DNA of 14,760 nucleotides. Origin: an uncultured Helicobacteraceae bacterium. Its GTDB lineage: Bacteria; Campylobacterota; Campylobacteria; Campylobacterales; Helicobacteraceae. A model generated the notes under the pieces. The model worked only from the letters and a program-made list of their open reading frames with translations, did no database searches and was not told where the DNA came from. The translations under genes and the position numbers were made by a program. The stretch is from assembly GCA_934728205.1 (NCBI GenBank), contig CAKVEH010000012.1, positions 1 through 14,760 of the forward strand, written 5' to 3'. This document shows positions 1-6,121 of the stretch, piece after piece; positions within the stretch are counted from its first letter, which is position 1; the number at the start of each line of letters is the position of its first letter.

Positions 1-1
1 A

Positions 2-100
2 CTTAAAATTAAGCCTCACGCTAAATATTGCATCGAATGTCGGGAGCATTTTGAGGAAAATCAAAACTTAGCAAAAAAGCGTGAAAAACTAAAAAGTTAA
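2..100 (+). CDS. dksA: DksA/TraR-type zinc-finger protein, C-terminal end (partial)
   Basis: Only the last 32 residues and the TAA are inside the window; the gene begins upstream. The readable tail contains PHAKYCIECREHFE, the second half of the C4 zinc finger (CxxC) typical of DksA/TraR proteins, followed by a basic helix ending in KLKS. DksA proteins bind the RNA polymerase secondary channel and act with ppGpp to adjust rRNA and amino-acid gene transcription. The next gene starts 18 bp downstream, so the two are probably co-transcribed. The family call rests on this short motif alone and the symbol is tentative; a shorter TraR-like paralogue is possible. Confidence 0.72.
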   Translation, partial: LKIKPHAKYCIECREHFEENQNLAKKREKLKS

Positions 101-118
101 AATAGTTAAGGAGAGAAA

Positions 119-1162
119 ATGAATTTTCGATATTACACACTTTTTTTATTTATATTTTGTATGGTGTTTGGCTCGTATTTATACTTGCTTGATTTGGGTA
201 TTTACGCGCCAAGAGTGCCATTCACTAACTATGAGCTTCCTCCGATGCCTGTGGCAGCGTGGATTTTGGCACTTATTGGGATATTTTTCATTTGCACGCT
301 GGTGCTCTTTGGTTTTTCGTGGGGAAAGGAATTTATGAAAGGCTACCATACACAAAGAGATTTTGGCAAGCTGCTTTCTCAAATTAACGAGCAAGCTCTC
401 AACAAGCCTATAGAATCACGAATATATAAAAATGCTGAAATTTCTAAAATTTCTAAAATCCTTGCACGCTTTTATCTTAAGCCCCGTTTGGATTCTAATG
501 AATGCTTTGAGTCAAAGATTGATAAACTTTTTGAAGATTACAAAAATGTAATGAATGGCAAAAATGTCGAATTAAAATCCTACAATTTGGCTAAGGACAA
601 TAAATTTAGCATTCAAAACAACAAAAATAAAATCCAAAATGATGTCAAATTTGCCTTTAATACGCTTAGCAAGGGCGAGCCTGAGGAATTACGCGACTAT
701 GCCCTCACGCAGATTCTCACCAATGGCGATAAAAAGGACTTGGAGCGACTTTTATCGCTTGATGTCGCCTATGAGCCACACAACTCACATATTAAAGAGC
801 TAAAGAACTCTCTTATTCAAGCCTTTGTGCGAGAAAACGAGGTTTTTAGCGTGGAATTTTTAGGAAAAACTTTTAAAAAATTAGGCTTTAGCCAAGCAGA
901 TTACCTCACTTTTACCAAAGCCACAAAATCCGTGCTTTTGCCTGATGTGTGGTATCACACGATTAAAAACTTTGCGGATAATGATGAAAATGCCGAAATC
1001 GCGCTGTTTTATGTGATGTTTGAGCTAGAAATGATTGAGCAGGCAAAAGAAAGGCGCGCTCTGCACGGCAAAGATGAGTTTGGGCTTATTGATGCGTATT
1101 TGGACTTACGCAAGAGTGGCAAGCGATTTCCGCTTGATGTGTTTTTAAATTACAATATTTAA
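119..1162 (+). CDS. Conserved-looking membrane protein, two N-terminal TM segments, function unknown
   Basis: A 347-residue protein I do not recognise by function. Two hydrophobic segments are visible near the N-terminus (about residues 6-24 and 46-66), separated by a short polar loop with PRVPFTNYELPPMP. The remaining 280 residues look soluble, mainly helical and charged, with no catalytic motif that I can name. The start is supported by a good Shine-Dalgarno (TTAAGGAGAG, 106-115) just before the ATG. The stop overlaps the ribosome binding site of glcD, whose ATG lies 9 bp downstream, so the pair is almost certainly one transcription unit. I have a vague recollection of a similar two-TM hypothetical protein next to glcD in Campylobacter, but cannot confirm it here. 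A role linked to the GlcD oxidase at the membrane is speculation from position. Confidence 0.85.
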   Translation: MNFRYYTLFLFIFCMVFGSYLYLLDLGIYAPRVPFTNYELPPMPVAAWILALIGIFFICTLVLFGFSWGKEFMKGYHTQRDFGKLLSQINEQALNKPIESRIYKNAEISKISKILARFYLKPRLDSNECFESKIDKLFEDYKNVMNGKNVELKSYNLAKDNKFSIQNNKNKIQNDVKFAFNTLSKGEPEELRDYALTQILTNGDKKDLERLLSLDVAYEPHNSHIKELKNSLIQAFVRENEVFSVEFLGKTFKKLGFSQADYLTFTKATKSVLLPDVWYHTIKNFADNDENAEIALFYVMFELEMIEQAKERRALHGKDEFGLIDAYLDLRKSGKRFPLDVFLNYNI

Positions 1163-1171
1163 AGGATAACA

Positions 1172-2569
1172 ATGCTAGATTCTACCCACATAAAAGCCCT
1201 GAAAAATATCGTAGGGGAGGAGAATTGCTACGATGATAAGGCCCATTTACTGGCCTACTGCTATGACGCTACGCGCGAGCGATATGAGCCTGAAGCGGTG
1301 GTATTCCCACGCGATGAGGGCGATGTAAGCGCGATACTCAAATACGCCAATGCGCACAAAATCCCCGTGATTCCGCGCGGTGCGGGCAGTGGCTTTACAG
1401 GTGGCGCGCTTCCAGCGCGAGGTGGGATAATCCTCGCTCTAGAAAAGCATTTCAATAAAATCCTAGAAATCAATGAAAAAAACCTCATCGCCCGCGTCCA
1501 GCCCGCTGTGGTAAATAAAATATTCCAAAACGAAGTCGAAAAACGCGGGCTTTTCTACCCGCCAGACCCCGCAAGCCAAGAATATAGCACACTAGGAGGC
1601 AATGTCAGCGAAAACGCAGGCGGAATGCGCGCCGCTAAATACGGAATCACCAAAGACTTTGTAATGGCGTTGCGTGCGGTGCTACCAAATGGCGAGATAA
1701 TCCGTGCGGGCAAAAAAACCATAAAAGATGTCGCGGGTTACAATGTCGCAGGAATCCTAATCGCAAGTGAAGGCACACTCGCCGTAATCACCGAAATCAC
1801 GCTCAAACTCATCGCTAAGCCAAAATTCAAACAATCCGCGCTTGGCGTGTTCCCCAGCATTGAATCTGCGATGAATGCTGTGTATAAAAGTATGGCAAGC
1901 GGGATTACGCCTGTGGCGATGGAGTTTTTAGATAATTTAAGCATTCGTGCGGTGGAGGAGAAATTTCACAAAGGCCTGCCTACTGAAGCGGGTGCGATTT
2001 TAATCACGCAAGTTGATGGGGATTTGGAAGTGCAAATCCAAAATCAAATCGCGCTTTTAGAATCGCGATTCAAAGAAAATGGTTGTATAGAATTTAAAAT
2101 CGCACAAAACTCGCAAGAGGAGGAGGATTTGTGGTTTGCTAGACGCAATGTAAGCCAAAGTATCAATATCTATGGCAAAAAAAAGCTCAACGAAGACATA
2201 ACCGTCCCTCGCTCGCGCCTACCTGAGCTGCTAGAGAGAATCGGGCAAATGAGCGAAAAATATGGCTTTAAGATTCCGTGCTTTGGACATACGGGCGATG
2301 GCAATGTGCATACAAATGTGATGGTTGGCGACCCAAGCAAGCCGCTAGATTATGCCGAGCTAGAGCGCGGGCATAAATGTATCGAGGAGATTTTCAAAAT
2401 CGCCGTGGAGCTAGAGGGGACACTTAGCGGGGAGCACGGAATCGGGCTATCTAAGGCCCCATTTATGCACCTAGCTTTTAGTAAGGCGGAAATGGATCTT
2501 TTTGGCGCAATAAAAAAAGCCTTTGACCCAAATAATATCCTAAACCCGCACAAAATGGGATTGGAGTGA
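1172..2569 (+). CDS. glcD: FAD-linked 2-hydroxyacid oxidase/dehydrogenase, GlcD family
   Basis: 465 residues with the full architecture of the GlcD/D-lactate dehydrogenase flavoprotein family. The N-terminal FAD-binding (PCMH-type) domain spans about 35-215 and includes IPRGAGSGFTGGALP (67-81) and LGGNVSENAGG (141-151). The C-terminal FAD-oxidase domain has HTGDGNVH (373-380), LSGEHGIG (418-425) and the terminal FDPNNILNPHKM (451-462). The family oxidises glycolate or D-lactate type 2-hydroxyacids and passes electrons to the respiratory chain, often through separate iron-sulfur subunits. No Fe-S domain is fused here and no glcE or glcF gene follows in the window, so partner and substrate are open. 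AAAGGA (1161-1166) overlaps the upstream stop codon. Parts of the gene are visibly richer in G+C (for example 1321-1380) than dnaN. Confidence 0.93.
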   Translation: MLDSTHIKALKNIVGEENCYDDKAHLLAYCYDATRERYEPEAVVFPRDEGDVSAILKYANAHKIPVIPRGAGSGFTGGALPARGGIILALEKHFNKILEINEKNLIARVQPAVVNKIFQNEVEKRGLFYPPDPASQEYSTLGGNVSENAGGMRAAKYGITKDFVMALRAVLPNGEIIRAGKKTIKDVAGYNVAGILIASEGTLAVITEITLKLIAKPKFKQSALGVFPSIESAMNAVYKSMASGITPVAMEFLDNLSIRAVEEKFHKGLPTEAGAILITQVDGDLEVQIQNQIALLESRFKENGCIEFKIAQNSQEEEDLWFARRNVSQSINIYGKKKLNEDITVPRSRLPELLERIGQMSEKYGFKIPCFGHTGDGNVHTNVMVGDPSKPLDYAELERGHKCIEEIFKIAVELEGTLSGEHGIGLSKAPFMHLAFSKAEMDLFGAIKKAFDPNNILNPHKMGLE

Positions 2570-2573
2570 GAAT

Positions 2574-2675
2574 CTAGTCCATTTTATTAGCGCGGTATCC
2601 AAGCGCAATAATACGATTTGCAAGCTCACGCTTTGTCATATTTTTTGCCTTTAAGGTGGCGTTGATTTGCTCTAA
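2574..2675 (-). pseudogene. Remnant of a helix-turn-helix-like small protein (C-terminal piece, truncated)
   Basis: On the minus strand the frame ending at 2574 reads LEQINATLKAKNMTKRELAN then RIIALGYRANKMD and a stop. The segment MTKRELANRIIALGY has the spacing of a helix-turn-helix and recalls the start of DUF6471-type proteins, which normally continue for about 30 more residues after this point. Upstream of about 2675 the same open frame continues to 2801, but that part is the antisense of the next feature and looks meaningless (MLSPCDSVFSHKDSLTLLL). I therefore read only the last 33 codons as genuine, making this a fragment cut at both ends, lying 5 bp from the end of glcD. Family assignment is weak; an unrelated chance frame is possible. 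Confidence 0.4.
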
Positions 2676-3084
2676 AATGCTCAGAAATGAGAAAAATAGA
2701 AAAGAATTTAGAGCGCACATAATCCGCGCTTGTAGCGAACTAATAAGCAACAAAGTCAATGAATCTTTATGCGAAAATACCGAATCACAAGGCGATAGCA
2801 AGGAATTAAGCGAAGATGAGATTGGGGCATTTATATCGTGTGCGGGATTTTAGATGGAAAACCCAAAGGCAACCTTGCAAAATATCGTGCCACGCTCCAC
2901 TACAAACTATCTTGGTATTCTTTTAGATGACAAGAGTAATAAATGGATTTGTCGGCTTTCGCTAAATAGCGCGAGTAAATATATACAAACGCCCAAAGAA
3001 AAACGACTTGAAATAGCCGACTTTAGCGACATTTATAAATACAAAAACGAATTGTTAGAATCGCTAAAAATACGCCTAAAATAG
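2656..3084 (+). pseudogene. C-terminal remnant of a type I restriction HsdR-N-like (COG4748-like) protein, interrupted by TAG
   Basis: The + frame reads a helical piece (RNEKNRKEFRAHIIRACSEL and ISNKVNESL), an acidic linker, an in-frame TAG at 2851-2853, then ATG and a 76-residue piece with NYLGILLDDKSNKWICRLSL, KYIQ and DFSDIYKYKNELLESL. The order 'GILLDDNNRKPICRLHFN...KYIG...LDDIYKY' is the usual C-terminus of stand-alone HsdR N-terminal-domain proteins, preceded in that family by a linker and a helix ending in 'N(D/K)(R/V)(I/N)NERL'. Such proteins are normally 300-400 residues with an N-terminal PD-(D/E)XK nuclease fold, which is absent here. The upstream piece begins only with a GTG (2656) or internal ATG, and no good ribosome binding site is visible. 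This is best read as a degraded 3' end left by a deletion. The alternative is that the 76-residue ORF (2854-3084) is still translated. Confidence 0.6.
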
Positions 3085-3220
3085 AATCTAATAGATTTGC
3101 TTCCAACAAAAAAGCCAAAAGCAATCCAAACTTAAGACAAAAAACTCAACAATCTATGAGGAATCGCGAGGATTTTTACAAAAATTTTATTTCGTTTAAA
3201 ATTTTGTTACAAATTTTTTT

Positions 3221-3275
3221 TACAATGCGTGTTTGATAATTATTTGTTATCAAAAAAATTTTTAATTTAAGGAGT
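3221..3275 (+). promoter_or_regulatory. ahpC promoter region with candidate operator (perfect 8-bp inverted repeat)
   Basis: The 3085-3279 intergenic is very A/T-rich and carries no ORF I trust. Two -10-like hexamers occur: TACAAT (3221-3226) and GATAAT (3235-3240). The second overlaps a perfect inverted repeat, TTTGATAA (3232-3239) and TTATCAAA (3247-3254) with a 7-bp spacer. Its inner 19 bp have the size and A/T character of Fur/PerR-family operators, although the match to the classic Fur or PerR box is imperfect. AAGGAG (3269-3274) is a strong ribosome binding site for the ATG at 3280. A metal- or peroxide-responsive repressor acting here would fit the gene, but that is inference. Confidence 0.5.
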
Positions 3276-3279
3276 TAAT

Positions 3280-3876
3280 ATGCTAGTTACAAAACAAGCA
3301 CCAAACTTTACAGCAGAGGCATTAAAAGCTGATGGGACATTTGATGATAAATTCGAGCTTTATAGCAACATAGGCAAAAACGGCGCGATTTTATTTTTCT
3401 GGCCCAAAGATTTTACTTTTGTCTGCCCAAGCGAAATTATCGCATTTAACAACCGTGTGAAAGAATTTAATGAGCGCGGGATTAACCTTATTGGAATTTC
3501 TATAGATTCTAAAGAGGTGCATTTCGCGTGGCGCAACACACCTGTGAATCAAGGCGGGATTGGCGAAGTTGCATTCCCAATCGTAAGCGACATCACAAAA
3601 GCGATTTCACGCGATTATGATGTGCTTTTTAATAGCGCGGTGGCATTGCGCGGGACATTTTTAATCGATAGAAACAAAGTCATTCGCCACGCGACAATTA
3701 ACGATTTGCCACTTGGACGCAATGTCGATGAGACTTTGAGACTTGTTGATGCGCTCCTTTTTGTCGAGCAGCACGGCGAAGTGTGTCCAGCGGGCTGGAA
3801 TAAGGGCGATAAGGGTATGAAACCTGATGCAAAAGGTGTGGCAAGTTATCTTGCTGAAAACGCTTCTAAACTCTAA
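3280..3876 (+). CDS. ahpC: Alkyl hydroperoxide reductase AhpC, typical 2-Cys peroxiredoxin
   Basis: 198 residues, the normal length for the family (called TsaA/AhpC in H. pylori). The peroxidatic cysteine is C49 in DFTFVCPSE, with the supporting T46 and R124 (ALRGTF). The resolving cysteine is C169 in HGEVCPAGW, so this is the obligate-dimer 2-Cys type. It reduces H2O2, organic peroxides and peroxynitrite in the cytoplasm. No ahpF-type reductase is adjacent; in Helicobacter the electron donor is thioredoxin/thioredoxin reductase, which probably applies here. The gene stands alone: its own promoter region with a palindrome lies upstream and a hairpin follows 7 bp after the stop. The ATG choice is supported by the AAGGAG six bases upstream. 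No anomalies seen. Confidence 0.97.
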   Translation: MLVTKQAPNFTAEALKADGTFDDKFELYSNIGKNGAILFFWPKDFTFVCPSEIIAFNNRVKEFNERGINLIGISIDSKEVHFAWRNTPVNQGGIGEVAFPIVSDITKAISRDYDVLFNSAVALRGTFLIDRNKVIRHATINDLPLGRNVDETLRLVDALLFVEQHGEVCPAGWNKGDKGMKPDAKGVASYLAENASKL

Positions 3877-3882
3877 ATTCTC

Positions 3883-3916
3883 AAGCAAGGTGTGTGATAA
3901 ACTCGCACCTTGCTTT
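3883..3916 (+). terminator. Probable ahpC terminator hairpin
   Basis: A perfect 10-bp inverted repeat, AAGCAAGGTG (3883-3892) and CACCTTGCTT (3906-3915), with a 13-nt loop, begins 7 bp after the ahpC stop. The downstream T-run is short (TTT then CGC), so termination may be imperfect. It lies between the convergent ahpC and ruvC genes, but the minus-strand orientation lacks a T-tract. Confidence 0.7.
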
Positions 3917-3965
3917 CGCACAAACTTCTATTATCATCTAGAATCTCAAAATTTTCTGTATTTGT

Positions 3966-4478
3966 TTAGTTGTTTTTGGATAATGGTGGATTTTTCGCGC
4001 CAGATTCTCGTAACTTTATGCGCTGGGAATGTGTAATTGCCACCGCAATAGCATCAGTAATATCTAAGGGTTTAATCTCGCCTTTAATGCCTAAAATTCG
4101 CTTTACCATAAAAGCAACTTGTGTTTTATCCGCTTTGCCATTTCCTGTGAGGGCTTTTTTGACTTGCAGAGGCGTGTATTCGGCAAAATTGCCTAAATCT
4201 TGGAGAATCTTTAGACTTAATGCCCCGCGAAATTGTGCGAGCTTAATCACGCTTTTTGGATTATAAGCAAAAAACATATCCTCAATGGCGACCTCATCGA
4301 TATTATGTGCTTTTAACACAATCTCTATGCCCTCAATAAACTCCATAATCTGTTCTTGCAAGATTCTTTGTTTAATTTTGATAAATCCTGCTTCTATGAG
4401 CTTGATGCCTGTGTTGTTTGATTGGATAATTGCATATCCACAATTTCTCGTCCCTGGGTCTATCCCTAAAATTGTCAT
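3966..4478 (-). CDS. ruvC: Crossover junction endodeoxyribonuclease RuvC
   Basis: RuvC cleaves Holliday junctions made and moved by RecA and RuvAB, as a dimer. The protein begins [18 protein letters not shown], giving catalytic D7; E66 lies in VAIEDMFF; D139 and D142 lie in [13 protein letters not shown]. The acidic tetrad is therefore complete. Length is 170 residues, close to the usual 160-175. I chose the ATG at 4478. The frame also allows a TTG two codons upstream (4484), but the ATG gives the conserved N-terminus exactly and has GGA nearby upstream. The gene diverges from dnaA across 118 bp containing the oriC1 boxes, and converges on ahpC. The tail (KNPPLSKNN) is non-conserved. Nothing is missing or broken. 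Confidence 0.96.
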   Translation of the reverse strand: MTILGIDPGTRNCGYAIIQSNNTGIKLIEAGFIKIKQRILQEQIMEFIEGIEIVLKAHNIDEVAIEDMFFAYNPKSVIKLAQFRGALSLKILQDLGNFAEYTPLQVKKALTGNGKADKTQVAFMVKRILGIKGEIKPLDITDAIAVAITHSQRIKLRESGAKNPPLSKNN

Positions 4479-4506
4479 TTTCAATCCACTTTAAGCTAAA
4501 ATATTT

Positions 4507-4512
4507 TATAAT
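4507..4512 (+). promoter_or_regulatory. Candidate -10 element for dnaA
   Basis: TATAAT in an A/T-rich context, about 85 bp before the dnaA ATG. Transcription from here would place the oriC1 inverted repeat (4535-4567) inside the dnaA leader, which fits autoregulation by DnaA. No clear -35 is visible, as is usual for Campylobacterota sigma-80 promoters. On the opposite strand TTGACG and A/T-rich hexamers in the same stretch could serve ruvC. Confidence 0.5.
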
Positions 4513-4534
4513 CGTCAAAAACAAAAATCCAAAG

Positions 4535-4567
4535 TTTTCACATTTCTTTCACGGAGAAATGTGAAAA
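4535..4567. other. Candidate oriC1: DnaA-box cluster in a perfect 13-bp inverted repeat upstream of dnaA
   Basis: TTTTCACATTTCT (4535-4547) and AGAAATGTGAAAA (4555-4567) form a perfect inverted repeat with a 7-bp spacer, TTCACGG. Three TTCAC cores occur: 4537-4541 (+), 4548-4552 (+) and 4561-4565 (-). TTCAC at positions 4-8 is, from memory, the core described for Campylobacterota DnaA boxes. The same 11-mer TTTTCACATTT appears again, in both orientations, between dnaA and dnaN. The repeat may also act as a hairpin in the dnaA leader RNA or as a DnaA autoregulatory site; its lack of a T-tract argues against a terminator. Confidence 0.72.
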
Positions 4568-4596
4568 ATATATCTATTTTCTAAGGCGATTATTTT

Positions 4597-5922
4597 ATGG
4601 AGATAAATGATATACTAAATCAGCTTAAAAACGAAATAAGTGAATACGAATTTGATACTTTTTTGGGGAAATTAGAATTTGTGAAATCCGCTTCTAAAGA
4701 GGATTTGTTGGTCTTTTTAGCTCCAAATGTCTATATTGCGGATTGGGTGCAGGTGCATTATGTCGAGCAATTAAAACTTTATGCCCAAAAACTACGAGGA
4801 ATCGAGCCTGAAATCCAAATAAAAATAAAACAAATTTCAAACAATGTGAAAGCTTTAGATACCAAAAAAAATGAGAATCTTGATGAACCTCCTTTAGAGC
4901 CATTTAATTATGACCAAACTTTTGATAATTTTGTCATCGGCAAATCTAATGAATATGCCTTTAGAATCTCACAAACCGTGGCACAAAATCAAGCCTCTTA
5001 TCCCATTGTCCTTATATACGGCAATACGGGCGTGGGGAAAACGCATTTGCTTAATGCCATTAGAAACCACACCGCACAAAAGGGAAAAAATGTCATCTAC
5101 ATTACTTCAGAAAAATTTTTAAATGACTTTATGCGCCGCATAAAAAGCCAAAAAGCAATGGAATCTTTCCGTGATACTTATAGAAAATGTGATTATTTAC
5201 TTATTGATGATGTGCAGTTTTTTGGCGGGAAAGAGGCTAGTAGCGAGGAATTTTTCCACACTTTTAATGAACTTTATGAAAATAAAAAACAAATTGTAAT
5301 GACAAGCGACCAACCACCAAATAAGATTCGCGGGCTTGATGAACGATTAAAATCACGCTTTGAGCAAAGCATTATGACAGAAATTGAAAATACCGAGCTT
5401 GACACAAAAATTGAAATTATCAAAAGCAAATGCGCGCTGTATGACTTTGAGCTTGATTCTGAAAATATCAGCTACATCGCCACAAAAATCAGTAACACAA
5501 GGCAGATTATGGGAATCATACAGGGGATAAATTTCCAATCAAACCTTAATCCAGACTCAAATAAACTTAGCATTACCAAAAGCGTGATAAAGGCATATTT
5601 AAAAGAAAGTATGGAAAATATTAGCGTAGATAAAATTATTAGCATTGTGGCAAAAGAACGTAACATTAAACCAAGTGAAATCACTTCCAAAGAAAAAAGT
5701 CGCAAAATTTCTCAAGCAAGGCGCATCGTCATTTATATTGCCAATGCTTTGACGCTTAATTCTTACGCGCAACTTGCCAATAGCCTTAATATGAAAGACC
5801 ACACTTCCATAAGTAAGGCTTTACAAGGTATTAAAGAAACGATGAAAAAAGATGAAAATCTCAAAAATCTCATCGAAGAAATCCAAAACAAAATAAAAAA
5901 CTATAATATAAGCGAAGTTTGA
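4597..5922 (+). CDS. dnaA: Chromosomal replication initiator protein DnaA
   Basis: 441 residues with the four-domain layout. Domain I (about 1-80) interacts with partner proteins and a short linker follows (about 81-105). The AAA+ domain has Walker A GNTGVGKT (142-149), Walker B LLIDDVQ (201-207), sensor 1 MTSDQPP (235-241), the arginine-finger-type segment GLDERLKSRFEQ (247-258) and sensor 2 around R302 (NTRQIMG). Domain IV is the C-terminal helix-turn-helix with MKDHTSISKALQGI (399-412) in place of the common RDHTTVLHA-type signature, a change expected for Campylobacterota DnaA that reads TTCAC-core boxes. ATP-bound DnaA oligomerises on oriC and opens the duplex. AAGG lies about ten bases before the ATG. 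The gene is flanked on both sides by candidate DnaA boxes. Confidence 0.98.
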   Translation: MEINDILNQLKNEISEYEFDTFLGKLEFVKSASKEDLLVFLAPNVYIADWVQVHYVEQLKLYAQKLRGIEPEIQIKIKQISNNVKALDTKKNENLDEPPLEPFNYDQTFDNFVIGKSNEYAFRISQTVAQNQASYPIVLIYGNTGVGKTHLLNAIRNHTAQKGKNVIYITSEKFLNDFMRRIKSQKAMESFRDTYRKCDYLLIDDVQFFGGKEASSEEFFHTFNELYENKKQIVMTSDQPPNKIRGLDERLKSRFEQSIMTEIENTELDTKIEIIKSKCALYDFELDSENISYIATKISNTRQIMGIIQGINFQSNLNPDSNKLSITKSVIKAYLKESMENISVDKIISIVAKERNIKPSEITSKEKSRKISQARRIVIYIANALTLNSYAQLANSLNMKDHTSISKALQGIKETMKKDENLKNLIEEIQNKIKNYNISEV

Positions 5923-5934
5923 GAAAAAATACGA

Positions 5935-5940
5935 TATAAT
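5935..5940 (+). promoter_or_regulatory. Candidate -10 element upstream of dnaN
   Basis: TATAAT shortly after the dnaA stop. If used, the dnaN transcript would have a leader of about 175 nt crossing all of candidate oriC2. No clear -35. Just downstream, two TTTTGGG repeats and a weak 6-bp hairpin (CTTTGT 5965-5970 with ACAAAG 5977-5982) occur, too weak to call a terminator. Confidence 0.4.
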
Positions 5941-6035
5941 GTAGCGTTTTGGGCTTTTGGGTATCTTTGTTTATTTACAAAGCAAAAATGTGAAAATATA
6001 AATGTATCAATGTGAATAATTCATTGTTGATAAAA

Positions 6036-6053
6036 GCGTAAAGTGCGTAAAGT
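6036..6053 (+). repeat. Perfect tandem 9-bp direct repeat inside oriC2
   Basis: GCGTAAAGT occurs twice without a gap (6036-6044, 6045-6053). It is not a TTCAC-core box. It could be a binding site for a second origin protein or a spacer; no function is assigned. Confidence 0.7.
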
Positions 6054-6081
6054 TTAGCAAATTTTCACATTTTCAATCGCT

Positions 6082-6096
6082 CTACTACTACTACTA
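6082..6096 (-). other. DnaA-trio motif (five triplets)
   Basis: Five perfect CTA triplets on the + strand, that is five 3'-GAT-5' triplets on the complementary strand, reading away from the last DnaA box. DnaA-trios of this type guide DnaA filament assembly on single-stranded DNA in Bacillus and other bacteria. The distance from the end of the box-like 9-mer (6062-6070) is 11 bp. Confidence 0.75.
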
Positions 6097-6121
6097 AAAT
6101 CTAAAATTAAAGGGGACTACA

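Larger units (their letters stand above)
5986..6116. other. Candidate oriC2 (unwinding-side origin) between dnaA and dnaN
   Basis: The 199-bp gap 5923-6121 holds three TTCAC-core boxes: AAATGTGAAAA (5986-5996, minus orientation), GTGAA at 6012-6016 (minus, context AATGTGAATAA) and TTTTCACATTT (6062-6072, plus). The outer two are exact copies of the 11-mer in oriC1. A tandem 9-bp repeat lies between boxes (6036-6053). After the last box come a short mixed segment (6071-6081), five CTA triplets (6082-6096) and an A/T-rich stretch (6097-6111) running into the dnaN ribosome binding site. This order (box, short G/C-containing spacer, DnaA-trio, A/T-rich DUE) matches the bacterial core origin unwinding element. 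Assignment is by sequence only. Confidence 0.8.

Noticed and set aside
2676..2801. Upstream part of the minus-strand ORF ending at 2574
   Set aside because: It is the antisense of the restriction-like remnant and reads as non-protein-like hydrophobic/Ser sequence; only the last 33 codons look genuine.
3100..3152. Imperfect inverted repeat after the restriction-like remnant (GATTTGCTT with AAGCAATC)
   Set aside because: Needs a bulge, has a long loop and no T-tract; likely chance in A/T-rich DNA.
3970..4266. 98-codon + strand ORF over ruvC, and another at 4285-4494
   Set aside because: Both are shadows of ruvC, which has a complete active site on the other strand.
4479..4484. TTG start for ruvC two codons upstream
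   Set aside because: The ATG at 4478 begins exactly at the conserved [11 protein letters not shown]-terminus and is the better start codon.
5965..5982. Hairpin CTTTGT/ACAAAG after dnaA as a terminator
   Set aside because: Only a 6-bp A/T-rich stem with no T-run after it; too weak to call.
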